A stretch of 64,000 nt of DNA from positions 67,599,510 through 67,663,509 of the forward strand of contig NC_037093.1 of assembly GCF_002994745.2 (NCBI RefSeq), read 5' to 3'. Source of the DNA: Rosa chinensis. Taxonomy: Eukaryota; Streptophyta; Magnoliopsida; Rosales; Rosaceae. A program made the translations under genes and the position numbers. The notes under the pieces are model-generated. The model worked only from the letters and a program-made list of their open reading frames with translations. It had not been told where the DNA came from and did no database searches. This document shows, piece by piece, positions 35,399 to 46,634 of the stretch (positions are counted from its first letter, which is position 1; every line of letters begins with the position of its first letter).

Positions 35399-38300
35399 CT
35401 ACTTCAAGGTCACTATCCAACCCCTATTTTCTTCTGCAAGACCCATCTGTATATTTGAAAGAGCCTGATACAGTTGCTCAGAAACTCCACCAAGTCCAGT
35501 TTCTTGGTAAGACACCCTGCAAAGGAAAGAGAAATCTTAGCACTACGACTAGCTAATTAAAGCCATGAAAATAATGAGCCCGGCGCACTTCTAAGACTTA
35601 TACAAGTGGATGTTGTCAATAACTCAATTCGTTAGATCAGGGAACCAATATGAGAAGATCACCTTTTTCCCAGGTAAGTTATGCTGCCTATAGGTGATAA
35701 ACAGACAGCATATCCAGTACAGAACACTTCATCAGCTTCTAGCAATTCCTCAATCGACACAGGGCGCTCCTCAACCTGGTTTTGGATGCATGTAAAACAA
35801 AACTCAAAAGAGCACAGAATGATGCTAAAATATTTTATTACCATTACCATTACCATGTAAAAGTAATATGTGAATTTCTATGGCGCTGGCAGCACATAGG
35901 GGTCATAGGTTGAACTTTCCCATGGCCAAAAACTCATATATTACTCCAATTATAATTTAACATATTTCTCCAATCAGTAGCATTGATGATTAAAAAAAGA
36001 AAAAAAGAAAATACTTGACCATACTTCAAATGATCATCCAAAAGGAACAAAAAAAAAAAAAAACATAAAAGTACCAATCAAAAATGCAGCCAACTAAGAC
36101 AGGTCTACGCGATATGCTGGTTATACAGGAACAAATTGATTTAATCCCATTATTAAGCTGGATATTAAACCTGTGGTTCCAGGCTTCCAGCTGAACTAGT
36201 TGCAGATTGATGACCAATCATAGAAGTAAGGAAATATAAGGATGACAGGAAAAGCGTAAAAGGTATCTATCAGTAAAGATCTCACTATATTACAAGTAGA
36301 TTGGACTTTTTAAGAATCTTAATTGTCAACAAACTCATCAAAGATTGCCACCTAGAATACATACCTGGTACCCTTGGCTGCAAGCAATTTCAATTATACT
36401 TTTGCGTGTAACGCCAGGCAAAATTGTCTCTTCCAGTGCTGGAGTGGAGATAATTTTGTCCTATATTAAAGTTCATTTGAAGAAAAACATTAATCGTCCT
36501 TCACATAATCCAATAGATGATTTAGCCTCACAAGTTCCTCAACCATATACCACTTGATAAGCAAAAAGTCAATACTTCAACCATATGTACCTTCACTAGA
36601 AAGATGTTAGCAGTGGAAGTCTGTTCCACATATCTTTTGTGAACAGAATCAAGGTACAAAACATCAGAGAAACCATCTGCTTTTGCCTCCACCTGTGTCT
36701 TCAAAACCTTCATGAAAAATCATAGATTTTATTTAAGTGTACATCTAGATACTATAAATCCTTAATCCTGAGTGCATCTGTGACCGTATTTTGAACAACC
36801 AGCGATGTAGAGTTGTATGCCACACTGCATCAATCCCAATGTCAATGCAAACACAAATTCTCTCTATATGGAAAAAGGTAACACTCAAACTAACTCTATA
36901 TAATGCTGTGAACACAGTTAAGGCAATAAATTAAAAAACGGTCAGAATGCAATTGACCTTAGTGCAGCAATAGGCATAGCAATGTGGTAAAATTTAAGTA
37001 AGAAACCAAATGCTATGTAAATGTGAGTTTACCATAGCATAATTCCCTATGGCATTAACAGTTCCAGCTCCACCACGAACTGCACGATGGATTTCATTTT
37101 CAACCACTAAGTTGATTGGTTCCAGTCCCCCCTGTTGCCATCAGAGAGAGAAAAAATATATGCTTTACTGAATTAAGTAGCTTCCAGTAAAGTCCTTTTC
37201 AAGAATGGAAAAGTAGTTGAAATCTTGTACACAATACACAGCTAGTGTGAAAGAAATTATGAAAATATAGATAGTTTATAAATTACAACAATTTACCTTA
37301 AAGGTGTTCCCCATCGAAGAAGCATATATGAGAAAGGTGAATTCTGGAGCCGGTGTAAGACTAAGAACAGGTCCATTCCCCATAAGTAGTGGTTTGATAT
37401 GTAGAAAGCCTTTATTTGGTGGCGGAACCTATAGTGAGTGAGGCATAGAGAATTATGATTAGATTTAGCAACTGATCACTTCAAACAGGACTTGTCTTAT
37501 CACCAAGCATGTTGGAAATTTACCCAACGTCTATTTGCCAATACAGTAAGTTTCACAGCTTGCACAAACTGCTCAACAGTCGGTGCAGGCATACACATGC
37601 GCTCTGCTCCCATTCTCATCCTCAATCCATTTTCCTCTGGACGAAATAGTACTATAGAATGATCTAGCTTCTTGTACGCTTTCAATTCTTCAATTACTCC
37701 CTGAATTAGAAAAACAAAAGAAGCTACTTTCCACCATAGTAAAAAGACTTGAACTAACCACATGCTCAGAGAAACATGCAGAGCAAATACTTAATGTAAT
37801 AAGATGGTAGAAGCATCATAGTTGAAAATTGACATCTCAGAATCTAAACAGCTACATTGTGCCAAATTACATAGCAGGCACAGAAATTGAAAAGTTGGGA
37901 CTAAAGTAAACAAATATAGTAATTACCTGACCATAGTTCAAAACACAGGCAGCTGGGTTCAACTCAATTTTACCAAAACGCTGTAACCCACCATCGGAAA
38001 AGTTCCCATCTTCAGAACACTTCACAGTAAACATATAATCGGTAGTCATAGGGTTGTCGAAGCCAACACTGTCCCAACTAATATCAGGCAATTCAGACGC
38101 TTGGCTGTTCTTTCCAAACAAAAAAAACGAAAATCTCACTACATTCTCAAGCAAAATCGTAATCAATTGTAAGCAAAACTCAGAGGTACGGTACCTATAG
38201 CCAGAGGCATGAGACTGAATGGCTTGGTGCCTTGTGTTGATCAAACAGAGACGGAGCTGGTACAATTAGACATGCAAAACATTACATCAAATGAACTAAT

Positions 38301-38447
38301 CACTACGTACTAAGCTTATAATCTACGACAACACTTGAACAAGTGCGTGCGTGCCTTGTAAGACGAGTGAAGGGTAGTTTTGGCGGTGCGGAGAGTAGTT
38401 GCGATTGGGGACGGAAAATCCAGTGCGAGGGCGGAAGTGGAACCCAT
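35399..38447 (-). CDS. BCAT-like protein lacking the PLP lysine (predicted pseudoenzyme)
   Basis: Tandem paralogue of the neighbouring BCAT. Exons on the minus strand: 38447-38355, 38256-38195, 38104-37927, 37700-37524, 37428-37297, 37131-37033, 36707-36591, 36460-36365, 35775-35663 and 35516-35399, giving 394 aa. Exons 4 to 9 have exactly the same lengths as in the intact copy, and no stop or frameshift is seen. Conserved blocks remain ([50 protein letters not shown]). Three cofactor-site positions have changed: the PLP Lys is Asn240 (codon at 37056-37054), the ring-nitrogen Glu is Gln276, and the phosphate-contact Thr is Tyr340. Transaminase activity is therefore not expected. The N-terminus (MGSTSALALDFPSPIATTLR) looks like a transit peptide. 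Exon 1 appears to use a GC donor. It may be a decaying duplicate or a protein with another role. Confidence 0.88.
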
Positions 38448-39580
38448 CTGTGTCTGTGTCTCCGACGAGTGATCACTACCCAGTGCGGATGGTTTGTTGA
38501 TCGGAGATCGTTGTTGGGTTAAAGGAACGTCTCCTCATTTCGCCACTACACACCTTTTCCGTTTTGGTTGGGATGTCCGAAATAGTGCAAGGGGGCACGA
38601 GACAAGCACGTGAGAGCAGTTAAACTATTGGTCTGGGCCAGCGCTGAATCTGAATTCATGGCTAATGAAAGTTTGGGCTCGAATTGCCTCAGACTGTGGA
38701 TTGGATATAAACCCTGTTGCGGTCCATGGTTTTTTTTTCATTTGATTTTTGTTGAAAGATTACGGCGCTGAGTGCTTTATCCAATGTTTTCCTTATCGAT
38801 TCAATTGTTATATTTTTTTGTGACACTCTGTGTGAACACTTTCTCCATGAAAAACCGGCCTAAACATAAACTACGATAAAGAGACAAAACCTCTTCAATC
38901 TTCCAAGAACAAGATTATAAAAGTTGAACAATTCTTAGGTTCGCCCCTAATGTGAATGAGCATATTCACCATCTCTTGCGATTAACGCATAATAACTTTA
39001 TAATTTTCTAATTCAACCGTTCATGTTGTATAATGTTATACAAAGATTAGCTCTGTAAAAAATCAATCAAATTGAAGATCTTTTAATTATTCATTTCTAT
39101 GGAATACATGGACGGTTCATCATAACAGTAATAAGTGTTGTTAGAGCCATCTATTTGTTTAATTCAATTAGATAATTAAATGATTTCCTATTTGATTGAT
39201 TTTTTTACAGAGATGATCTTTAAAGGATAATTTATGATATAGACCATTGGATTATAAATTTATTAAGTAAAAATATGTTAATCGACAACGGGGGGAATAT
39301 GATCGTTCACTCTAAGGGTGAACCTAAAAATTGTCCTATGAAGTTGTTAGACTTCGGGGAATTAGAATTATCTCATTAAAGACTCGAATTTGTGAATTGG
39401 CCTGCGATTTTAAATATTACGTACAATTTTCAATAAGTTTGGGCATGCAGATGCAAAGAAGAAACGTCTGAGAATATATGGGCATACTGATTTTATATCT
39501 CTGGAGTTTCACTGTATTGACCTTACAATTAATGGAAAATTTTTGAATTAATTTGTCACCAGCTCAATACCTATAATCCT
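38448..39580. other. Upstream of BCAT-like gene, no further gene
   Basis: Presumed promoter of the BCAT-like gene followed by AT-rich intergenic DNA. Nothing else recognised. Confidence 0.4.
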
Positions 39581-39645
39581 ATATATATTTTTCCGCAGTT
39601 TTCATATATAAAACTTATATATGAAAACTGCGGAAAAATATATAT
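39581..39645. repeat. Perfect 30-bp inverted repeat (hairpin)
   Basis: Bases 39581-39610 and 39616-39645 are exact reverse complements, separated by only 5 bases. The core is TTTTCCGCAGTTTTCATATA. It could extrude a cruciform or form a strong RNA hairpin. It ends 24 bases before the Mutator-like element, and words such as ACTTATAT and AAAACTG are shared with both flanks of that element. Confidence 0.95.
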
Positions 39646-39669
39646 GATAGTTTATGATAGAACTTATAT

Positions 39670-40533
39670 GAGTTTTTCTATTGGAACCTCCAAATTTGCT
39701 CACTTGACCTCTATGCTTTTTACACCTCCTATCAAATTTTCAAATACTAAATTTACTCATTAAACCTCACTAAAGTTCCTCAAATAACCTCACTCATAGA
39801 ATTAATTTACAAACAAACTAAGATCTTTATAATAAAAAACTTAGTCATTTCAATGATTTAATCACTCTATAAATCTTAATTACATTTCCATTTTTCTTAA
39901 TCAGACAACATAAATCTCTTATCCAATAAAAAAAAAATCAAACACAAGGTATTGAGTTTGAAAAATTAATTAAAAAAAATAACATGAACTATTATGTGAT
40001 TTTTTTTATTTACTTTTTCTTTTTTGGTTGTTTAAAAAAATAAAGATTAATCATTTTTTCTTAATGTTTCTCTATTTTCTGTACCTCGTGATTAATTATT
40101 TAAATATTTTTTATTTATTTTTATTTGCTAGCTTTTTTTTTTCTTCTTCTTCTTTTTACAAATATAATGGATAGATTTAGATTTATGGCATAATACAATT
40201 TATTTTGTTCTCCCTAACTAATATGCGTTCAATATACATATCATACATTTTTATCTTAATCATAGTTTTATTTCTTAATATATATATATATATATATAAT
40301 GCTTTAATGAGTATGTAGTGAAATTAGAAAATGAAAATAAATAGGGAAAATAATAAAGAATGCAATCTAATATTATTGAATTAGAAAGTCTAGAGAAAAT
40401 AAATATAACAATTTTTTTTTGTATAATTATTGTCCTTAATAGTAATTTTATAGTAGGTTATATATGTCATTTAATAATTCATAATAGAGTGAGGTCAAGT
40501 GAGCAGATTTGGAGGTCCCAATAGAAACCTCTC
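39670..40533. mobile_element. Mutator-like MITE (9-bp TSD)
   Basis: Inverted ends of ~38 bp contain TTTCTATTGGGACCTCCAAA and TGCTCACTTGACCTC with few mismatches. A 9-bp duplication, AACTTATAT, flanks it (39661-39669 and 40534-40542). The interior is very AT-rich and noncoding. The TSD length and TIR fit a non-autonomous Mutator-like element. Confidence 0.82.
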
Positions 40534-40920
40534 AACTTATATATAAAACTGGCCGGTACAAGATTATTTCCTTATCTCAGTTATTTTTGAACTTATAAAA
40601 TCATTTCATTCCTTATCTCAGGTATACATTTAATTTGTTTTGTATCTAATAATTCTAGTTGTGTCTGTTGTAATTAATACATAGATGATGATGATGGTAC
40701 ATGTATTCGATCGATTACGTCTCCAAATTCAACACGGACATGTCTTCCATGATTCCATCGAAACCCTAAAATCCAACCTCACATCTATGATAAACCCTAG
40801 ACATGTGCACATACGACTACGATAGGATATGGTGTGGCCCCCCGGGTCTCCCTTTGCCAATACCCTCTAAGAATTGCCCATATTTTAAATGGGGTGCGTG
40901 CATGCATGGTTCATGTACTT
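40534..40920. other. Intergenic, no gene recognised
   Basis: AT-rich DNA between two elements. No feature recognised. Confidence 0.4.
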
Positions 40921-41036
40921 TCACCTGAGCTACCTAAGCTTTTAACTAGACAATGACACGTGGATATAATGAATCCAACGATTTACATAGTGCCACGTAG
41001 TGATTTTGACTCTTCCAACTCTAAAACTCTCTCTCT

Positions 41037-41042
<6 letters not shown>

Positions 41043-41069
<27 letters not shown>
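41043..41069. repeat. (CT)n microsatellite
   Basis: About 13 CT units in the left arm of the older TIR element. Confidence 0.85.
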
Positions 41070-41071
<2 letters not shown>

Positions 41072-41759
41072 AACCCACAGAACTTCCGCCCTCAAAACCC
41101 ACAGAGCCTCCACCGTTTGCTCTCTAAATCGAGCTTCATTGGGGAAATCCTAGCCTCATCCTCACCGACGCCGCCGTCCTTAGCTTTAGCTTCTTTAATG
41201 TTGTTACCGAATTCCGACTTCTGATCCGATTCGAAATCGTTGTTCATTACAAAGATCTCAATCACAAACAAGTTGGCAGAAAATTCTCTTTCTCACTCTT
41301 TTTGTTAAGTTTTTTCACTACTAGAATTATGCTCATAGACATCATGACAATTAAATCGGTGAGAAATACACCCGATGTAAAAAAATGTCATTAACATTGA
41401 TTCCTCAAAAACTGATTTGTATGCATATAACTGACATCGGTTTTGAAATTAGCCAGTGACAAAACTTTCATTTGAATTATCAGAAAAACGATGAGCGGCT
41501 AAATTAAAAAAATTTAAAGAAGCGCGGGGGATGAAAAGCTCATTCCCACACTTAGACATATTTGGATTGACTTCAGATAGCCCTAAAACTATTCGACCAA
41601 ACCTCCCTTTCCTCTTCTTCGTTCTCTGCCTCCGACCAAAACCATCCTCTTCTTTGTTCTCCACCTCCGACCAATACCCTCCTCCTCTTCGTTTTCCGCC
41701 TCCGACCAATACCCTCCTCTTCGTTCTCTCTCTAAAACTCTCTCCGTCTCTCTCTGGAA

Positions 41760-42059
41760 TTGACGAAGATGAAGTCTATGCAGCCGCACGACAATTTCTT
41801 ACGGGAGACAATGGAGCCTCCCCAGTCGCCAAACCCTAGCTCTGGCAAGCCTCCAAGGAGAAAAGCGCCTCCGCCTTCATATCTAACTATACGGCCATGG
41901 ATTCGAAGCCTTTGCTGGGGGGCCAAGTTGAAGAGTACATTGCCACCACCGCCGCCGCCGTTAAATCCTCTCAAACGGAAGCTTGGGATGATTCCTAAGA
42001 ACTCTGTCCATAGAGCCTTTGATTCCAGTGTCCAGGTACTACTCTGTTTCTTGACCAAC
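41760..42059 (+). pseudogene. Captured GC-rich coding-like fragment, unidentified
   Basis: The sequence is GC-rich and codon-like compared with the AT-rich surroundings, with Pro-rich translated stretches (MEPPQSPNPSSGKPPRR and PLNPLKRKL). It lies directly upstream of the RRM fragment and may be part of the same captured gene or a separate one. I do not recognise the source protein. Confidence 0.4.
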
Positions 42060-42315
42060 CTAAATCTCTTTGTCGGAAACCTTCCCTTCACTGTTGACAG
42101 TGCTCAGCTAGTTGAGCTCTTCAAAGGTGCTGGGAATGTTGAGATGGTCGAGGTATGGTTTTGCTTTTCGTTCCAAATTTCGCATCTTTTTGTGAATTGA
42201 CTGAAGATAAATTGTGGGTTCATTGTTTCTTGGGATTAATGGAAACATTTTAATGGAATTTACATGTTATGCATGACAAGACTATTGGGAGAAGCAGAGG
42301 ATTTGGGTTTGTGTC
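42060..42315 (+). pseudogene. Captured fragment of chloroplast-type RRM protein
   Basis: Exon-like 42060-42152 translates to LNLFVGNLPFTVDSAQLVEL..GNVEMVE, the start of an RNA recognition motif with the RNP2 block (LFVGNLPF), as in chloroplast cp29/cp31-type ribonucleoproteins. It ends at a GT donor. After an intron-like stretch, ~42266-42315 gives HDKTIGRSRGFGFV, the RNP1 block, so the source was captured as genomic DNA with its intron. The frame is lost afterwards and the second acceptor is poor, so no working protein is expected. Confidence 0.75.
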
Positions 42316-42420
42316 TCACCATTTGGGATCACGAAATTTCGGTAACTAACTTTTTTGCGCAAGCTCAAGTAATGTTAGTCCTATACTGACTCAACAAAAT
42401 TGCATTATGAAATTTGTAGA

Positions 42421-42844
42421 GGATTGCCGAAGTGCTTAGTCTAAATGTTCGAACTGCATTGAACCTTGCGTTTAGTGGATTGAAAGATTTCAGTGGTGGT
42501 TTTGAAAGCGCGGAGCTTTCGGTGATTCTGTGCAATGATGAGTGTATGAGAAAACATAACAAGGAATGGAGAGACGAGGACCGTGCTCCTAGTGTTGTTT
42601 CCAAGTCCAAGCATGTGCCTGGTCTTAAGATTCCAAATGTAGGAAGTTGTATTTTTGTCTTTACTTTTTAAGATGGTTAGTAAGTAAAGGTGTAAAGATG
42701 TATTTTTTTGGAGATGAATGTGTGACGGGTATTGGTATTAATATGCAGGTTGTGTTGGGTGACATTCTGATTTCTGTTGAGATGGTGGCAAGGCAAGCAG
42801 AGCAAAGAGGCCACACACTTCTTGATGAGATGTGCCTTCTCATG
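42421..42844 (+). pseudogene. Captured fragment of YbeY endoribonuclease gene
   Basis: Two exon-like blocks, 42421-42639 and 42749-42844, are separated by an intron with GT-AG ends. Translation gives IAEVLSLNVRTALNLAF, ELSVILCNDECMRKHNKEWR, then LGDILISVEMVARQAEQRGH and TLLDEMCLLM. These match the N-terminal half of plant chloroplast YbeY (the domain fused to a hydrolase in some plants). The fragment stops just before the HGxLHLxGxDH metal-binding motif, so the catalytic site was not captured. Both blocks keep exon borders, showing genomic capture. Confidence 0.8.
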
Positions 42845-43135
42845 GTAGGACTACTAGTGCTTATATTTCTCTTGCTATATGTAACATTTTGTTGAATGAA
42901 TGTGATGCTTTCTGAGTCCCATTATAGTACATTTATCCATGATAATTGCTTATATGAAAGTCGCATGTTGATGCCATTATGGCAAAAATTGCTACTGGAA
43001 AGCTTAATGTATTGTACTTTTAATGCCATTGGGAGAAACACATGTCTTGGACTGCCTGATTCTAATGTGCAAGCCAGCTGTTGGGTTAAGGTTTTCAGTA
43101 AAGAGATAATTTCTCATGGAGGAATAGTTGTTGGC

Positions 43136-43140
<5 letters not shown>

Positions 43141-43170
<30 letters not shown>
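43141..43170. repeat. (TA)n microsatellite, left of fold-back element
   Basis: About 15 TA units directly left of the fold-back element. Confidence 0.9.
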
Positions 43171-43174
<4 letters not shown>

Positions 43175-43578
43175 CATTCTCAGGTGCGGATATCCGCACC
43201 TAAGAAAAAATGTGCGGATTTCCATTTTTCCCCCACTTTTCGATCACATTTTCACATATTAGCCATTCAGTTTTTAGGTCCTAATGTATAGATCATCTCT
43301 ACAAAATTTCAGCCAAATTGGTGATCATTAAGGCATCCAAAACTGCAATTTACACAAACGGACCGAATCTGCCGAACCGGAACCGTTCGTGTACATTGTT
43401 GTAAATTGCAGTTTTGGATGCCTTAACGATCACCAATTTGGCTGAAATTTTGCATAGGTGATCTATACATTAGGACCTAAAAACTGAACGGTTAAGATGT
43501 GAAAATATGATCGGAAAGTGGGTCAAAACTGGAAATCCGCACCAATGAAAAACTGCGGACGTCCGCAGTGGAGAAGGC

Positions 43579-43582
<4 letters not shown>
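43171..43582. mobile_element. Fold-back MITE inserted in a TA array
   Basis: The two halves are long inverted copies. Words such as TTTTTAGGTCCTAATGTATAG, GCCAAATTGGTGATC and GGCATCCAAAACTGCAA (left half) return reversed in the right half, around a spacer near 43360. The ends carry TGCGGATATCCGCA-like and TGCGGACGTCCGCA-like palindromes. (TA)n tracts lie on both sides, so a TA target duplication (Tc1/mariner- or PIF-type) cannot be separated from the microsatellite. Confidence 0.7.

Positions 43583-43644
<62 letters not shown>
43583..43644. repeat. (TA)n microsatellite, right of fold-back element
   Basis: About 31 TA units directly right of the fold-back element. Confidence 0.92.
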
Positions 43645-43647
<3 letters not shown>

Positions 43648-44130
43648 CTCACAGCCATAACAAGTACAGAACTTTATGACTAAAAAGAGGAAGAAAAACT
43701 CTGGGTTTTAATGGGACATAAGTTTCCTAATGTCTTTTTCCGTGCTCCACCATGTAGAACCTCCGATTATCCCGGTGATGTTTGGTGAGTCTGTGAGTTG
43801 TTTTTGAGTCAATTGAATTGAAATGTATGCTTGGAGGTGATGGTTGATTGTTAGTTAATTATTTGGACTATGAAAGGTCAAGAGAAGATTATTCTCTCTC
43901 AGGTCGTATTAGCTGAAGCTTTGATTTGTGTTCTTCTACATGAGATAACATTCTTCATTGAGCTTTTTGGGCCTGCAACGACGTTCGAAGCCTTATTGAT
44001 TAATAGCAGGTATTCCTCTGCCCTCCTTTTGCTGTTAATTCATAGTTTTAGTCTGTGTTTTTCCCTTCTCCATTGATACAAAGCTTTTAACTTGTTTCTT
44101 ATGTTTCATTTTAGTTGGAAATTGGAATTG

Positions 44131-44166
44131 AAAGGTGCAGTTCTCCTTGTTTTTGCCAATAAGCAG
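44131..44166 (+). pseudogene. Captured exon end of ARL/ARF-type small GTPase
   Basis: Translates to ELKGAVLLVFANKQ and is followed at once by a GT donor (CAG|GTAAAT). This is the guanine-specificity block (NKxD) region of ARF/ARL GTPases, most like ARL1. Only this part of an exon is clear; neighbouring sequence back to ~43870 is open but unrecognised. No functional GTPase can result. Confidence 0.6.
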
Positions 44167-44719
44167 GTAAATGCTATCCTAAAACCCATTTGTTTGATTA
44201 CCAACACTTCTATTGTTTCATTGCAGCAACTCTCTTCTCATCCAATTTCACGACCAATAACATTCAAGATTATTGTTACACTGTAAATCAAACCGAGTTT
44301 TTGTAACGCCCCAAACTGCACCTCGCCAGCTTGAGCACGTCACAGTGCCGTGAGACTCTAAAACATAAACCGAATGCTCGATTTACATTCTAGAGAACCG
44401 CAAGACATTTTTGTTGATAAACTTTTCGTAAAACGCACAGCGGAGATTTTGAAATACTTTTGAGGTGAAAGCTTCTTGAAATTACAAAATTCACTTTGTT
44501 CGTCTAGAACTTGTCATTTTTGACTGGTCGAGGGTTAATAGGCTTAACCACACAATGAACATTTAATAAGAAGTTTCGGAATAGCCTGGATCAAGAAATA
44601 ACGATCGAGAGTACATCGGAAACTCGATTACCGTTCGGAAGAGTTATCAAATTCCGCGCACCCTTCTCCGTCCGCTACAATCCCGTTACCAGTGCACAGT
44701 ACCTGCACATACACTGTTG

Positions 44720-45558
44720 CAAGGTTCGAAAAATCGCTAGGCGCTAGTCGGGCGGTGACCAAGGGACTAGCGCCTAGACGCCTAGGCGGGTGACTAGGCG
44801 GCGCCTAGACGGTTTACATTTTTTTAATTTTTAATTCATTTTTATACCATATAAAAATATAAATAAGAGTATATATAGACTCAAAATATATTTACTTCTT
44901 ATTATAATTAATAAAGAATAATAATGAGATAATCTATAATAACATATTTTATTTTCATATTCCAATGTCTGTCGATTCAAAGTTAATAAATGAATTAAGG
45001 GGTAGGGGAACATTGGAAAATGGAAAGGATGCCATTGGAAAGAACAATTAATCTTATTTATTCTCTGTCAGAGAGAGAATACGGTAAAGAACAAAAAAAT
45101 TTCTCTTTTCCTGCTCTCCTTGCTGCTCCTCCCCTCTCTCTCTCTCTCTCTCTCCCTCCCTCCCCCTCCCCCTCCAGCAACTGGATCGAAATCACGACAC
45201 ACACTTTCTCTCCCCCTCAATGTCTATCTCTCAATTTCACTTTGGGTCAGAAATTTAGAAGCGAAGCTCTGAGTGCAATCTGATCTCACCAAGACATGTT
45301 TTACAAAGGACAGAGAAGAATTCATGATCTTGAAAAATTTTCAGGTTTCGTAATCCATTCTGCCCAGATCCGCCTAGATCCGCTCAGACCCGCCCAAACC
45401 AGCCTAAAACCCGCCCAGACCTGCCTAAAACTGCCTAGGCGGCCGCCGAACATTTGCCCGCCCAATAGTACCGAATTGGCATTCCTCGAATCGGAGAGCC
45501 ACCGCCCAGCGCCTAGGCGCCTCCTAGGCGGCCTGGGCGGCCGAGTTTTAGAACACTG
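44720..45558. mobile_element. Non-autonomous hAT-type element (copy 2)
   Basis: Starts CAAGGTTCGAAAAATCGCTA and ends GAGTTTTAGAACACTG. A perfect 8-bp duplication, CACTGTTG, flanks it (44712-44719 and 45559-45566). It shares the CGCTAGGCGCTAGTCGGGCGG left subterminal block and GCCTAGGCG/CCCGCC-rich right end with 5500-6431. It sits inside the solo LTR and so is younger than that LTR. Open frames across it are by-products of the GC-rich repeats. Confidence 0.88.
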
Positions 45559-46587
45559 CACTGTTGTAGGGGTGAGCTTTCGTCCTCGCTGCTCTATGGG
45601 ACCTACTCCGGCTAAGTTTGAAAATCAACTAAAACTTTGTAATAATTTGGATTTGGGCCCAGTGTGAAAACAAAGCGAATATAGAGGTAAGAACGACAAA
45701 CTTAAAATATCATTAATCTTAAAACCCGATGCATGATTAGAAAACAACGTGCGATTTACCTGATGGCCTGGTTCCGTAGAACCAACATCTCTTCCGATTT
45801 AAATCAACGCAACCACTAACATAACAAATTGCCTTAGCAACCTTAACTAAATATCAAACTGATAAAACCAACTCCCTTACAAACAGTAAGTACCAACCAG
45901 AAACGAACCCATACCAATTCAATCCACCATTCTCAACACAACTTCACAGTAAACTTGTAAACACAGGCATTCAACTTCAGAAGCAAACTATACAATCAAG
46001 TTCCCAGAACTGTCAATGGATTCTAACTAACCTTGCCATCAAACTCGATCACAAACAAAATCCCAAATTGCAGGTCGGCTCTCTGTCGAAGAACACAGCA
46101 AACCGGAGTCAGCCTAGTCGATTCTGAGTTGATCAACTCAACCCAAGACTGCAGATTTATCTCGACCAAGACCCAAGTGGTGGTTAGGACGCAGAAGTTA
46201 AACAGAGGAAGCCCAAACAACCACCGACAACGTCAATTTCGACGGCGTCCGAAGCATATCCAGAAACACAATCCATTAATCTCAATCGAATTGAAAAACT
46301 AATTAGACTAACGTGCAGAGCGTGATGAGAGTGAGTTTCATACCACAAGCGGCTCTGTCGGTGGCCCGAGTCGCCGGAGTTTGCAGAAATCGCCGGAGGA
46401 GACCCAAGGCTTTCAGTCGTCGAATCCCCGCTTCTAGTCGCTGCATGTAAGATTTGGAACCACAGGGACGTAGACGACGCGGAGGCGAAGGGAATGGTGG
46501 GTGTGCGTCGTCATGGGGTGGCCGGATGGTGGCGCGACGGCCGGGTTTCTTCTCGGGTCGCGGAGGCGTCTGGGTCGGAGAACTCTA

Positions 46588-46590
<3 letters not shown>

Positions 46591-46630
<40 letters not shown>
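46591..46630. repeat. (CT)n microsatellite in solo LTR
   Basis: About 20 CT units within the solo LTR. Confidence 0.9.

Positions 46631-46634
<4 letters not shown>

Noticed and set aside
45296..45667. Open frames rich in Pro/Arg on both strands
   Set aside because: They lie in the GC-rich subterminal repeats of the hAT-type element and show no protein family pattern.
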